Assembly: GCF_004682015.1 (NCBI RefSeq)
Contig: NZ_SMLM01000001.1
Location: forward strand, 1,798,001 to 1,862,000
Direction of reading: 5' to 3'
DNA: 64,000 nt
From: Ramlibacter henchirensis
GTDB taxonomy: Bacteria; Pseudomonadota; Gammaproteobacteria; Burkholderiales; Burkholderiaceae_C
Of the stretch, positions 1-8,400 are shown one piece after another. The position numbers and the translations under genes are program-made. Position 1 is the first letter of the stretch. Every line of letters starts with the position of its first letter. Under the pieces are notes generated by a model. That model worked only from the letters and a program-made list of their open reading frames with translations, made no database searches and had not been told where the DNA came from.

Positions 1-2
1 TT

Positions 3-53
3 TCGTGGCTGGGGCGGCGGATGCTGGGCGAGGACGTGCCGCCGCCGCGGTGA
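3..53 (+). CDS. Possible 3' end of an unidentified gene cut by the window edge
   Basis: A frame open from the window edge ends in TGA at 51-53, and nearly every codon ends in G or C, as in the neighbouring genes. Only about 16 residues are visible (ending GEDVPPPR), too few to assign a family. If real, it converges on the CoxL-like gene. It could also be chance in such GC-rich DNA. Confidence 0.3.
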   Translation, partial: SWLGRRMLGEDVPPPR

Positions 54-62
54 AGCCCGTGG

Positions 63-2405
63 TCAGCCGTCGGCCGACCCGATCATCAGCTGCCACAGCC
101 GCACCGGCGTGAGCGGCATCTGCAGCCGCGGCGCGAGCGCCGCGTGGCCGCCGCGCGCGAGCGCATCGGCCACCGCGTTGACCACGCAGGGCGTGGCGCC
201 GATGGTGCCGAGTTCGCCCACGCCCTTCACGCCGAGCGGGTTGTTGCTGCACGGCGTGGATTCGTCCATGCGGGTGACGAACTCGCAGGCGAGCAGGTCG
301 GCGCGCGGCGCGGCGTAGTCCATCAGGCTGCCGGTGATCGGCTGGCCGCTGTCGGCGTCGTACACCACCTGCTCGAGCAGCGCCTGTCCGAGGCCCTGCA
401 CCGCGCCGCCATCGAGCTGGCCGCGCACGATGGTGGGATTGACCACTCGCCCCACGTCGTTGACGCTGCTGTAGGCGACCACGCGCACCTCGCCGGTCGT
501 GGGATCGACTTCCACTTCGCAGATGTGGCAACCGTTCGGCCAGCTCGGCCCCGCGACGGTGGTGCTGCTCTCCAGGAAGATGCGTCCCTGCGGCTGCCTG
601 GCCGCCAGCGAGAACAGGTCCACTGCGATGTCGGTGCCGCGCACCTTGAAGCGCCCGGCCTCGTACTCCAGATCCTGCACGCTCGCCTCCAGCGATTGCG
701 CCGCGAGCCGCCGCGCCTCCTCCAGCGTCTTCTCCGCGCCTTCGCGCAGCGCCGAGCCGCCGGTGAAGATGGAACGCGAGCCGGCGCTGCCGAACCCTTC
801 GCCGCGGTCCGTGTCGCCGAGCACCACGCGCACGCGGTCCATCGGCACGCCGAACACGTCGACCACCAGTTGCGCCAGCGTGGTAGCGATGCCCTGGCCC
901 ATGGCGTTGACGGCCGAGAACACCTCGATCACGCCGTCCGCCAACACCGACACGGTCACGCGCTCTTGCAGCGCGTTGCCGCCGGTCCATTCAAGGAACG
1001 TGGCGATGCCCAGTCCGCGCAGCTTGCCGCGCGCGCGGCTCTGCGCGAAGCGCGCATCGAACCCGCTCCAGTCGGCAAGCGCCAGACCCTGGTCCATGAC
1101 GTGCTCGAAGCGGCCGACGTCGTAGACCTGCCCCATCGGGTTCTTGTAGGGCATCTGCTCGGGGCGGATGAAGTTGCGCCGGCGCAGCTGAACGCGGTCG
1201 ATGCCGCTGGCGCGCGCGGCTTCGTCCATCAGCCGCTCGATGATGTAGATCGCCTCGGGCCGTCCGGCGCCGCGGTACGCGCCCGTCGGCGCCGTGTTCG
1301 TCATCACCGCCTGGTAGTGGAAGTCGATCAGCGGGATGTCGTAGACGCTGGTCTGCACCCACGGCCCGATCATCAGCTGGATCACGCAGCCGGTGGGCGT
1401 GGCATAAGCGCCGACGTTCGCCAGCGAATGCAGGCGCAGCGCCAGGATGCGGCCGTCGGCCGCGAGCGCCAGCTGCGCGTGCGTGCGCACGTCGCGGCCG
1501 TGGTGCGACGAGACGAATTCCTCGCCGCGTTCGGCGACCCATTTGACCGGGCGCTTCAGTTTCCACGCGCACCAGGCCAGCGCCACGTCTTCCGGGTACG
1601 CGCCGGTCTTCATGCCGAAGCCGCCGCCGACGTCGCCCACCGTCACGCGCAGCTGCTCCGGCTTGAGCCCGAGCAGGTCCGACAAGGTGGTGCGGACGCC
1701 GGAAGGCATCTGCGTACTCATCTGCAGCGTGAGCCGGCCGTCGTCGGCCGTCCAGGCCAGCACCGCGCGCGGTTCCAGCGACAGCGCAGCGAGGCGCTGG
1801 TTGTCGAGGTCGAGGCGGACGACGTGGGCGGCGCGAGCGAATGCAGCGTCGACGGCCTTCGCATCGCCATAGCGCGTCTCGGCCGCGACGTTGTCGGGCG
1901 CGTCGTCGCACAGCGCGGCCGTGCCCTGCACCGCCTGGTGCACGTCGACCACGCCGGGCAGCTCCTCGTACTCGACCCAGATCGACTCCGCCGCGTCGCG
2001 GGCCTGCTGCAGCGATTCGGCCACGACGATGGCGACCGGCTCGCCGACGAAACGGACGCGGTCGTGCGCGAGCACCGGCCTCGGGTGCGACACGCCGGGC
2101 GCGTCGCCGGCGCGCTTGAAGCCCGCGTTCACCGGCATCTGCCTGACGCCCGCCTGCAGCAGGTCGGCGCCGGTGGCCACGAGCGCGACACCGGGCATCG
2201 CGCGCGCGGACGCCGCGTCCACCGACACGATGCGCGCATGCGGATGCGGCGAGCGGACGAAGGCCACGCGCAACTGCGCGGCCGGCTGCACGTCGTCGGT
2301 GAACCGGCCCTGGCCTTTCAGAAGGCCCTCGTCCTCGATGCGGGGCACGGCGCGGCCGCTGCCGAAGCGGCCCACGGCGTCGGGCGTCAGGAGGTCTGCG
2401 CTCAT
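63..2405 (-). CDS. Xanthine dehydrogenase family protein, molybdopterin-binding subunit (form II CoxL-like)
   Basis: Large molybdenum-cofactor subunit of a xanthine oxidase-family hydroxylase, about 780 residues, the normal length. An N-terminal a/b hammerhead domain (about 20-130, with GQGRFTDDV) is followed by cofactor-binding segments: VGGGFGMKTGAYPED near 260 and GVKGVGELGTIGA near 725, which holds the glutamate used as catalytic base. The active-site loop reads AYRGAGR, the form II signature, not the AYxCSFR of true CO dehydrogenase, so CO oxidation is not indicated. ATG at 2405 is preferred over the TTG one codon upstream. It lies 55 bp downstream of, and probably in an operon with, the alpha/beta hydrolase. 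No FAD or 2Fe-2S subunit gene is visible. Substrate unknown. Confidence 0.9.
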   Translation of the reverse strand: MSADLLTPDAVGRFGSGRAVPRIEDEGLLKGQGRFTDDVQPAAQLRVAFVRSPHPHARIVSVDAASARAMPGVALVATGADLLQAGVRQMPVNAGFKRAGDAPGVSHPRPVLAHDRVRFVGEPVAIVVAESLQQARDAAESIWVEYEELPGVVDVHQAVQGTAALCDDAPDNVAAETRYGDAKAVDAAFARAAHVVRLDLDNQRLAALSLEPRAVLAWTADDGRLTLQMSTQMPSGVRTTLSDLLGLKPEQLRVTVGDVGGGFGMKTGAYPEDVALAWCAWKLKRPVKWVAERGEEFVSSHHGRDVRTHAQLALAADGRILALRLHSLANVGAYATPTGCVIQLMIGPWVQTSVYDIPLIDFHYQAVMTNTAPTGAYRGAGRPEAIYIIERLMDEAARASGIDRVQLRRRNFIRPEQMPYKNPMGQVYDVGRFEHVMDQGLALADWSGFDARFAQSRARGKLRGLGIATFLEWTGGNALQERVTVSVLADGVIEVFSAVNAMGQGIATTLAQLVVDVFGVPMDRVRVVLGDTDRGEGFGSAGSRSIFTGGSALREGAEKTLEEARRLAAQSLEASVQDLEYEAGRFKVRGTDIAVDLFSLAARQPQGRIFLESSTTVAGPSWPNGCHICEVEVDPTTGEVRVVAYSSVNDVGRVVNPTIVRGQLDGGAVQGLGQALLEQVVYDADSGQPITGSLMDYAAPRADLLACEFVTRMDESTPCSNNPLGVKGVGELGTIGATPCVVNAVADALARGGHAALAPRLQMPLTPVRLWQLMIGSADG

Positions 2406-2460
2406 CAACAGGATCCTTGGAGAAGTTCGCGGCGATTGTGCCCGCCGCGCGCGAACGTCG

Positions 2461-3249
2461 TCAGTGCAGCAGCTGCCGCGGCAGCGCCAGGAAGTTCAGC
2501 ACGGCGGCATCGAACTCGTCGGGCGCTTCCAGGTTCTGCAGGTGGCCGATGCCCGGCAGCTCGAGGTAGGTGCTGCCGATGATGGCCTTGGCCATCTTCT
2601 TCATCAGCGCCGGTGGCGCATTGCGGTCGTGCTCGCCAGCCACCAGCAGCGTCGGCACGTGGATCTGCGGCAGGTTGGCCCGCCGGTCGAACGTCAGCAT
2701 GGCCTCGAGCGCGCGCCGGTACGTCGACGGGTTCACCTGCGACATGCAGTGTGTCGCCAGGCGCACGCCTTCGGGCAAGGAGCCGGGGCCGACCATCTGC
2801 GGCACCAGTTTCTCCGCCAGCTGCGCCATCGTCTGGCCCTCGTTCAACGCAGCCGTGCGCTGCGCGATGAACTGCCGCTGCCACTCGCCATCCGGTTCGC
2901 CGAACGCGGCCGAGGTGCCGCACAGCACGAGCCGGCTGACCAGATGGGGGCGGCGCGCCACGACCTCCTGCGCCACCATGCCGCCCATGCTGTGCCCGAG
3001 AAGCACCACGTTCTCGCAGCGCAGGCTCTCGATCAGCGTGATGCAGCTCTCGGCCAGCCCCTTGAAGGTGTAGGGCTCGATCGGCGCGCTGCGGCCGTAG
3101 CCGGGCATGTCCCAGGCGACCGCGCGATAACCGCTGGAAGCCAGGCTCTCGACCTGCGGCGCGAAAGCGAGGTGCCCGCCGCCGACGCCGTGCAGCATCA
3201 GCACCGTGGGGCCGGCGCCCAGCGTTGTGAAGGTGGGCAGCGTGCTCAT
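2461..3249 (-). CDS. Alpha/beta fold hydrolase
   Basis: 262-residue cytosolic alpha/beta hydrolase of the 3-oxoadipate enol-lactonase/esterase type. The oxyanion segment LHGVGGG is near residues 19-25, the nucleophile elbow GHSMGG places Ser87, and Asp208 (GEHDRN) and His236 (GIGHLQ) complete the triad. It is the first gene of a leftward unit that continues into the CoxL-like subunit, so it may cleave a product or substrate of that hydroxylase. It diverges from the flavin reductase gene. The ATG at 3249 has no strong Shine-Dalgarno sequence. Exact substrate cannot be read from the sequence. Confidence 0.88.
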   Translation of the reverse strand: MSTLPTFTTLGAGPTVLMLHGVGGGHLAFAPQVESLASSGYRAVAWDMPGYGRSAPIEPYTFKGLAESCITLIESLRCENVVLLGHSMGGMVAQEVVARRPHLVSRLVLCGTSAAFGEPDGEWQRQFIAQRTAALNEGQTMAQLAEKLVPQMVGPGSLPEGVRLATHCMSQVNPSTYRRALEAMLTFDRRANLPQIHVPTLLVAGEHDRNAPPALMKKMAKAIIGSTYLELPGIGHLQNLEAPDEFDAAVLNFLALPRQLLH

Positions 3250-3383
3250 TCGACCCGGCGCGCCGCGCGTAGCTCCAACGAGCCATCGTCCGAAGGAGCC
3301 AGTCGCGCCGGTGCCGGGGGACGTTCGTTGCTCACGTGGACCTCTTTTCCTGCAACATGGTCAGCGCGGTTTGATCCATACTA

Positions 3384-3397
3384 CATGAAATTTCATG
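3384..3397. promoter_or_regulatory. Perfect 14-bp palindrome, probable MarR operator
   Basis: CATGAAATTTCATG equals its own reverse complement. It sits at the start of the flavin reductase-MarR unit and overlaps the first possible start codon (ATG 3385). MarR proteins usually bind such palindromes and repress their own operons, so this is the likely autoregulatory site. The role is inferred. Confidence 0.6.
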
Positions 3398-3408
3398 CAA
3401 ACCTGCTG

Positions 3409-3918
3409 ATGAGCCCGCCCGTCAAGGCCCAGCCGCCCGCGTTCTCGCCGAAGGAGTTCCGCTCGGCGCTGGGCATGTTCGCGACGGGCGTGACCATCGT
3501 TACGGCGAGCACCGGCGAGGGCACGCCGATCGGGCTGACCGCCAATTCCTTCAACTCGGTCTCGCTGGATCCGCCGCTGGTGCTGTGGAGCCTGGCGCGC
3601 GCCGCGGCCTCGCTGCCGGCCTTCAGCACCGGTTCGCACTACGCCATCAACATCCTCGCGGCCGACCAGAAGCTGCTGGCCGAGAAGTTCGCGGTCAAGG
3701 GCGGCGACCGCTGGGGCGGCGTGGAGTTCACGCTCGGCTGCGGCGACGCGCCGCTGATCACCGGCGCGGCCGCCACCTTCGAATGCTTCAACCGCAGCCG
3801 CTACGAGGAAGGCGACCACGTCATCTTCGTCGGCGAGGTCGAGCGCGTGGCCTGGCGCGCGGGCGCCACGCCGCTGCTGTTCCACGGCGGCCGCTTCTAC
3901 ACGGAGCTGCCGCTGTGA
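3409..3918 (+). CDS. Flavin reductase family protein
   Basis: About 169 residues forming one flavin-reductase-like FMN-binding domain (FRALGMFATG-type start followed by GVTIVTA, then GLTANSF and SLDPPLVL). Such proteins reduce FMN/FAD with NAD(P)H and feed two-component monooxygenases. A second start eight codons upstream (ATG 3385) lies inside the operator palindrome; neither start has a clear Shine-Dalgarno sequence, so the start is uncertain. The stop overlaps the GTG start of the MarR gene, showing translational coupling. No partner monooxygenase is adjacent; the partner may be the divergent hydrolase/CoxL unit or lie elsewhere. Confidence 0.85.
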   Translation: MSPPVKAQPPAFSPKEFRSALGMFATGVTIVTASTGEGTPIGLTANSFNSVSLDPPLVLWSLARAAASLPAFSTGSHYAINILAADQKLLAEKFAVKGGDRWGGVEFTLGCGDAPLITGAAATFECFNRSRYEEGDHVIFVGEVERVAWRAGATPLLFHGGRFYTELPL

Positions 3919-4352
3919 CAGCCGCGGGCGAGCGCTTCGTCGACAAGCACCTCGGCTACCTGCTGGGGCAGGCGAACCACGCGCTTTACAAGGACTTCGA
4001 CGCGCACGTCCGCGCGCGCGGGCTCAGCTCGATCGAGTGGCGAGTGCTGGCCACGCTGCACGACGGCGAGCCGCTCACGGTCAGCCAGCTCGCGCAGGAG
4101 GTGCTGTCCAAGCAACCCACCGTGACCAAGCTCGTGCAGCGGATGGCCGAGCAGGGCTGGGTCGCGCTGCAGGCGGACGCGTCCGACCAGCGCCGCACGC
4201 TGGTGGCGGCCACCGCCGCCGGCAGGCGGCTGGTCAAGCCGCTGGTCGAGCAGGCGAAGGAGCATGAGGCACGCCTGCTGCGCACGCTCGGCGCAGCCGA
4301 GAAGAAGGCGTTGCGCCAGCTGCTGGGAAAACTGGTTTCGCCCGGGCGTTAG
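3915..4352 (+). CDS. MarR family transcriptional regulator
   Basis: 145-residue winged-helix regulator. The HTH occupies about residues 45-90 (LTVSQLAQEVLSKQPTVTKL) with a wing around DQRRTLVAAT, flanked by dimerisation helices. It starts with GTG in a GTGA overlap with the flavin reductase stop and is the second gene of that unit. Its stop overlaps the convergent GntR stop by 4 bp. It probably represses this operon through the palindrome at 3384-3397 and responds to a phenolic or aromatic ligand, as is usual for MarR proteins; the ligand is not evident here. Confidence 0.88.
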   Translation: MTAAGERFVDKHLGYLLGQANHALYKDFDAHVRARGLSSIEWRVLATLHDGEPLTVSQLAQEVLSKQPTVTKLVQRMAEQGWVALQADASDQRRTLVAATAAGRRLVKPLVEQAKEHEARLLRTLGAAEKKALRQLLGKLVSPGR

Positions 4353-5068
4353 CGCGCGAGCGTGAGCTGGTAGCTGAATCGGTCGGCCCGATAGAGCGCG
4401 GTCTCGGTCTGCAGCGGCTGCCCGCCCTCGCCCAGCACCAGCCGGTGCACGCGCAGCGCAGGCTCGCCCGGCCCCGACTTCAGCCAGCGCGCCTCGCGCG
4501 CGGGCATGGCTTCGGCCCGGATGTCCAGGCGGGCCTCTCGCACCGGAAGCGCCAGGTCGCGCTCGAGCACCTCCAGCAGGTCGCGCCCGGAGACATCGAC
4601 GCGCGCGATGCGCTCGCCCAGCCCGGGCACGAAGTGCGAGGTGTTGACGGACAGCGGGTCGCGATCGAGGTAGCGCAGCGAAACGAGCTGGACCACGGCC
4701 GTTCCCGGCGCGACCTCCAGCTGGGCCGCGAGCTCGCCGCCGGCGCGCACGCTCCTGAGCGACAGGCGCTTGCTGTGGATCGACTGGCCGCCGGCCGTCA
4801 GTGCCTCCGATAGGCCCTGCAGCCGCTCGAGCTTCTGGCTGGCATGCGGCGGCGCGACGAACGCACCCTTTCCCTGCAGCCGCACGATCAGCCCGGCCTT
4901 CTGCAGGTCGCCCAATGCCTGGCGCACGGTGATGCGGCTCACGCCTTGCTGCGCCACCAGCTCGTTCTCGGAAGGCAGGCGCTCGCCCGCCGCCAGGCGG
5001 CCGTCCAGGATGCGCGCCCGAAGCTCGTCGCGAAGGCGGGCGTACAGCGGCTGCGCGACCTCAGCCAT
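4349..5068 (-). CDS. GntR family regulator, HutC type with UTRA ligand domain
   Basis: 239 residues. An N-terminal GntR winged helix (about 8-75; LPSENELVAQQGVSRITVRQ, LQGKGAFV) is followed by a C-terminal UTRA effector domain (about 95-235; LVSLRYLDRDPL, ETALYRADRFSYQ). It is divergent from the receptor-permease-amidohydrolase operon. The intergenic region contains an exact ACTTGT-CATA-ACAAGT inverted repeat, probably its operator. It most likely represses that operon and releases on binding the substrate or a breakdown product. Confidence 0.92.
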   Translation of the reverse strand: MAEVAQPLYARLRDELRARILDGRLAAGERLPSENELVAQQGVSRITVRQALGDLQKAGLIVRLQGKGAFVAPPHASQKLERLQGLSEALTAGGQSIHSKRLSLRSVRAGGELAAQLEVAPGTAVVQLVSLRYLDRDPLSVNTSHFVPGLGERIARVDVSGRDLLEVLERDLALPVREARLDIRAEAMPAREARWLKSGPGEPALRVHRLVLGEGGQPLQTETALYRADRFSYQLTLAR

Positions 5069-5111
5069 GTGGGCCCGTCCTCAATGGCACGCGGGTTGCT
5101 TGCTTGTCATG

Positions 5112-5127
5112 ACTTGTCATAACAAGT
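5112..5127. promoter_or_regulatory. Probable GntR operator (inverted repeat)
   Basis: ACTTGT, four bases, then ACAAGT: a perfect 6-bp-arm inverted repeat between the divergent GntR gene and the Bug receptor gene. The half-site CTTGTCAT also occurs as a direct repeat one turn upstream (5103-5110 and 5113-5120), which could allow cooperative binding. Architecture fits HutC-type operators. Confidence 0.65.
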
Positions 5128-5181
5128 ATGGTGGCAGCACCGACCCGGTGCGGCCGTACCCAATCGATACAGGAGCCGAAC

Positions 5182-6168
5182 ATGCCCCCATTCTCCGCTG
5201 TGCTCAGGAAGGCCGTCCTCGCCTGCACGCTCGGCGCCTGCGCCGCATCCGCGCAGGGACCGCTCTGCGGCAACCGTCCCGTCACCGTGGTGGTGCCGTT
5301 CGCTCCGGGCGGCGGCGTGGATTCCACAGCGCGGCTCGTCGTGCCCAAGCTGGCCGAGCAGCTGCGCCAGCCGATGGTGATCGAGAACGTGCCCGGCGCG
5401 GCCGGCACCATTGGCACGCAACGCGTGGCGCGCGCGCAGCCCGATGGCTGCACGCTCCTGTTCGCGGTGGCCAGCCCCCTGAACGTCGCGCCGCTGGTCT
5501 CGCCCGCCGCGGTGCGCTACGACACGTTCAAGGACTTCACGCCGCTGTCCACCGTGGCGGTCGGTCCCTTCGTCCTCGTCGGCCGGCCCACGCTGCAGGC
5601 CGCCACCGCCGCCGACCTCGTGAAGCTGGCGCGTTCGCAGCCCGGCAAGCTCACCTTCGGCACCGACGGCGTCGGCACGTCGCTGCACGTGACCGCCGAG
5701 CTGATCAAGCAGCGCGCCGGCATCGACATGCTGCACATCCCCTACAAGTCCGGCCCGCAGGTGCTGACGGATGTCGCCGGCGGCCAGGTGGACCTGGCCG
5801 TGCTGCCGCTGACGCTGGCCCAGCCCTTCATCCGCGACGGGAAGGTGCGCGCCTACGGTGTCACCGGCGCCGCGCGCTGGCCCGGCATGCCCGACGTGCC
5901 GGCGCTGGCGGAGACACCCGAGTTCAAGGGCGTGGACGTGGAGTCCTGGCTGGGACTGCTCGCCCCCGCGGGCATGCCCGCGCCGATGGCCGCGGCGATC
6001 GTCAAGGGCGTCGAGGCCGCGGTCCGCGACCCCGAGGTGACGCGCAAGCTGGGCGACATCGCCAACAAGCCGCTGGCCATCTCGGGCACGCAGTTCGGCG
6101 AGTACCTGGCGCGCGAGCGCAAGCTGCTGCAGGACGTGGTCACCCGGGGCGGCATCCGCGCGGAGTGA
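5182..6168 (+). CDS. Tripartite tricarboxylate transporter (Bug family) substrate-binding protein
   Basis: 328-residue periplasmic receptor with an N-terminal signal peptide (hydrophobic stretch about 8-24 ending CAASAQG). The Bug fold is shown by VTVVVPFAPGGGVD near 34-47, VIENVPGAAGTIGT near 72-85 and IPYKSGPQVLTDV mid-protein. ATG at 5182 follows an AGGAG at 5171. It is the first gene of an operon with a TauE/SafE permease and an amidohydrolase, under the divergent GntR regulator. No TctA/TctB membrane genes are adjacent, so it is either an orphan receptor or works with the TauE/SafE protein. Confidence 0.92.
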   Translation: MPPFSAVLRKAVLACTLGACAASAQGPLCGNRPVTVVVPFAPGGGVDSTARLVVPKLAEQLRQPMVIENVPGAAGTIGTQRVARAQPDGCTLLFAVASPLNVAPLVSPAAVRYDTFKDFTPLSTVAVGPFVLVGRPTLQAATAADLVKLARSQPGKLTFGTDGVGTSLHVTAELIKQRAGIDMLHIPYKSGPQVLTDVAGGQVDLAVLPLTLAQPFIRDGKVRAYGVTGAARWPGMPDVPALAETPEFKGVDVESWLGLLAPAGMPAPMAAAIVKGVEAAVRDPEVTRKLGDIANKPLAISGTQFGEYLARERKLLQDVVTRGGIRAE

Positions 6169-6169
6169 G

Positions 6170-6931
6170 TTGACGGCCTTGGACGCGTTCACCGCCGCCG
6201 CGGTCCTGCTCGCCGGAGGCCTGATCGGCGCCACCGGCATCGGCGGCGTGCTGGTGGTGCCCGCGCTCACCGGGCTGGCGGGCCTGCAGGTGACGCAGGC
6301 GATCGCGGCATCGGCCCTGGCGTTCGCTTTGCCCGGGATCGCGGCCCTGTGGTGGCTGGCCCGCAGCGGCGCCGGGCTGGCCCGCTGGTCGGCCCTGCTG
6401 CTGGGCGCGCTGCCCGCGGCCGCGGCCGGCGCGTGGGCGGTCCATTCGGTGCAAGCGGGCTGGCTGCTGTCCGCGGTGGGCGTGGTGGCCCTCTTCAGCG
6501 GCGCCCGCGGCCTGTGGCAGCTGGCCGGCCGGCGGCCGGCGCAGGTGCCGGGCCGCGAACTGCGCCCTTGGGAACTCGCCTCGCTCGGCGCCGGCATCGG
6601 CCTGGCCTCTGCGCTGACGGGCACCGGCGGACCGGTGCTGCTGGTGCCCTTGTGGATGGTCCTGGGGCAACCGCTCGCCCTCACGGTGGCCGCGGCGCAG
6701 GTCATCCAGCTGCCGGTCGCGCTGGCGGCCGGCGCCGCGCATGCTTCAGCCGGCGCACTCGACGTGGCGCTCGCGCTGTACCTCGGCGTGCTGCTGCTGG
6801 CCGGTTCGATCGCCGGCCAGGCGGCCGCGCGCAAGCTGCCGGTGCCCGCGCTGCAGGCGCTGGTGAGCGTGCTGCTGCTGGCCGTCGGCCTGTGGTTCTC
6901 CTGGCGCGCCGCCGCGCCTCACTTCGCCTGA
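6170..6931 (+). CDS. Sulfite exporter TauE/SafE family membrane permease
   Basis: 253-residue polytopic membrane protein with roughly eight hydrophobic segments in two TauE/SafE-like repeats (GGLIGATGIGGVLVVPAL near the N-terminus; ALTGTGGPVLLVPL in the second half). The family moves sulfonates, sulfite or organic anions. It appears to start with TTG one base after the receptor stop, indicating tight coupling, and is followed 8 bp later by the amidohydrolase. Its place in a receptor-permease-hydrolase operon suggests import of the compound the amidohydrolase acts on. Confidence 0.88.
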   Translation: MTALDAFTAAAVLLAGGLIGATGIGGVLVVPALTGLAGLQVTQAIAASALAFALPGIAALWWLARSGAGLARWSALLLGALPAAAAGAWAVHSVQAGWLLSAVGVVALFSGARGLWQLAGRRPAQVPGRELRPWELASLGAGIGLASALTGTGGPVLLVPLWMVLGQPLALTVAAAQVIQLPVALAAGAAHASAGALDVALALYLGVLLLAGSIAGQAAARKLPVPALQALVSVLLLAVGLWFSWRAAAPHFA

Positions 6932-6939
6932 GTCGTTCA

Positions 6940-8337
6940 ATGGACCTTCTGTCGAAACTTTCTTCCGGCGCCGAGCTGCTGCTCGCGCCCGAGCGCGTGC
7001 TGCTGCCCGATGGCATCGGGCAAGACATCGCCGTGCTGGTGGCCGGCGGCCGCTTCGCCCGCGTCGCACCGCTGGCGCAGCTGCGCGCCGAACGGCCGGA
7101 CCTGGAAGCGATCGAGCTGCCGCAGCGCCTGCTGATGCCGGGCCTGATCGACGCCCACACCCACCTCACCCAGGCGCTGGGCAAGTCGCTGGCCTTCGGC
7201 GAACCGTCCGAGATCTTCCGGCGCATCTGGGTGCCGATGGAAGCCTCCCTGCGCGAGGAGGCCGCGTACGTCAGCGCCAAGCTCGCATCGCTGGAGGCGC
7301 TTCGCGGCGGGTTCACCACCGTCGTGGACGCCGGCACGCGTTCCGACGAGGGCATCGAAGCGGTGACGCTCGCCGTGCGCGAGGCCGGCATCCGCTGCGT
7401 ACTGGGACTGACCTGCAACGACCTCGCCGACCCGCAGCCGGAGCAGGCCTACGGCCGGCTGATCGAGCGCGCAGAGCGCCACCTGGCCCGCTTCGAGCAC
7501 GACGCGCTGGTGCATCCCTCGCTGGCCGTGTCGATCCCCGAGGTCGGCAGCGACCGCATGCTGGCGCGCGTCGCCGCGCTGTGCGCCGAATCCGGCCGCG
7601 TGTTCCAGACCCACGCCAACGAGCACCTCGTGGCCGTCGAGCGCTCGCTCGTCGCACGGGGCCTGCGGCCGATCGAGTTGCTGGAGCACTGCGGCGCGCT
7701 GAACGCCTCCACGCTGCTGGCGCACGCGACCTTGCTCACGCCGCGCGAGGCGCGCCTGCTGCGCGAACGCGGCGCTGCGGTCGCCTACAACCCGGTGGCG
7801 TCGGTGTGGAAGGGCAACGCGGTGCTGGATGCCCTGGCGCTGCACGAGCAGGGCGTGCCGTTCGGGCTGGGCACCGACGGCACCCGCTACGACGCCTTCC
7901 GGCTGCTCGACGCGGCCGAGGCCATGCAGCGCATCGCCTTCGGTCTGGCGCGCGGGGACTCCTCTTGCGGCGGTGGCTGGACCTGGCTCGAGCACGGCAC
8001 GCGCGGCGGCGCGCAGGCCGTCGGGCTGGGAAGCGTGACCGGCGCGATCGAGGAAGGACGCGCCGCGGACTTCCTGCTGCTGGACCTGGACGTGCCCGAG
8101 CTGCAGCCGAGCTGGGACCTGGGCTGGGAACTGGTGCGGCTGGCCGATCGCTCGCAGCTGCAGGCCGTGTTCGTCGCCGGCCGCCTGCGCCTGTGGCAGG
8201 GCTGGCCGGTGGACTGGGACGCGCGCGCGCTGATGCGGCAGGTACGCGAGCTCGCGTGCGAGGACATCGCCCGCGCGCCGATCCAGCGGGTGCACCCGAC
8301 TTCGGACGAGCACCGTCGTCGCGCCGCACGGCGATAG
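6940..8337 (+). CDS. Amidohydrolase family protein (chlorohydrolase/deaminase type)
   Basis: 465-residue metal-dependent hydrolase of the TrzN/AtzA/SsnA/MTA-deaminase group. An N-terminal beta-sandwich part is followed by the TIM barrel: metal ligands in LIDAHTHL near residue 70, a further His in QTHANEH, LLAHATLL, and the catalytic Asp in GLGTDGTRYDAF. The C-terminal sandwich strand (GAIEEGRAADFLLLDLD) is typical. Last gene of the GntR-controlled operon. It probably hydrolyses an N-heterocycle, cyclic amide or deaminable group on the transported compound; the substrate cannot be named. Confidence 0.88.
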   Translation: MDLLSKLSSGAELLLAPERVLLPDGIGQDIAVLVAGGRFARVAPLAQLRAERPDLEAIELPQRLLMPGLIDAHTHLTQALGKSLAFGEPSEIFRRIWVPMEASLREEAAYVSAKLASLEALRGGFTTVVDAGTRSDEGIEAVTLAVREAGIRCVLGLTCNDLADPQPEQAYGRLIERAERHLARFEHDALVHPSLAVSIPEVGSDRMLARVAALCAESGRVFQTHANEHLVAVERSLVARGLRPIELLEHCGALNASTLLAHATLLTPREARLLRERGAAVAYNPVASVWKGNAVLDALALHEQGVPFGLGTDGTRYDAFRLLDAAEAMQRIAFGLARGDSSCGGGWTWLEHGTRGGAQAVGLGSVTGAIEEGRAADFLLLDLDVPELQPSWDLGWELVRLADRSQLQAVFVAGRLRLWQGWPVDWDARALMRQVRELACEDIARAPIQRVHPTSDEHRRRAARR

Positions 8338-8400
8338 CAGCTTCGTTCTCGGCAGCCGGCCGCTGCGCAGCGCGCGCCGGGCGGCTAGCATCGCCGGGCG

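Noticed and set aside
63..2405. Aerobic carbon monoxide dehydrogenase large subunit
   Set aside because: The active-site loop is AYRGAGR (form II) and not AYxCSFR, and no coxM/coxS genes are seen, so a CO dehydrogenase call is not supported.
144..2582. Long open frame on the opposite strand of the CoxL-like gene (about 810 codons)
   Set aside because: Shadow frame of a GC-rich gene; product is His/Arg-rich with no family pattern, and the minus-strand gene is unambiguous.
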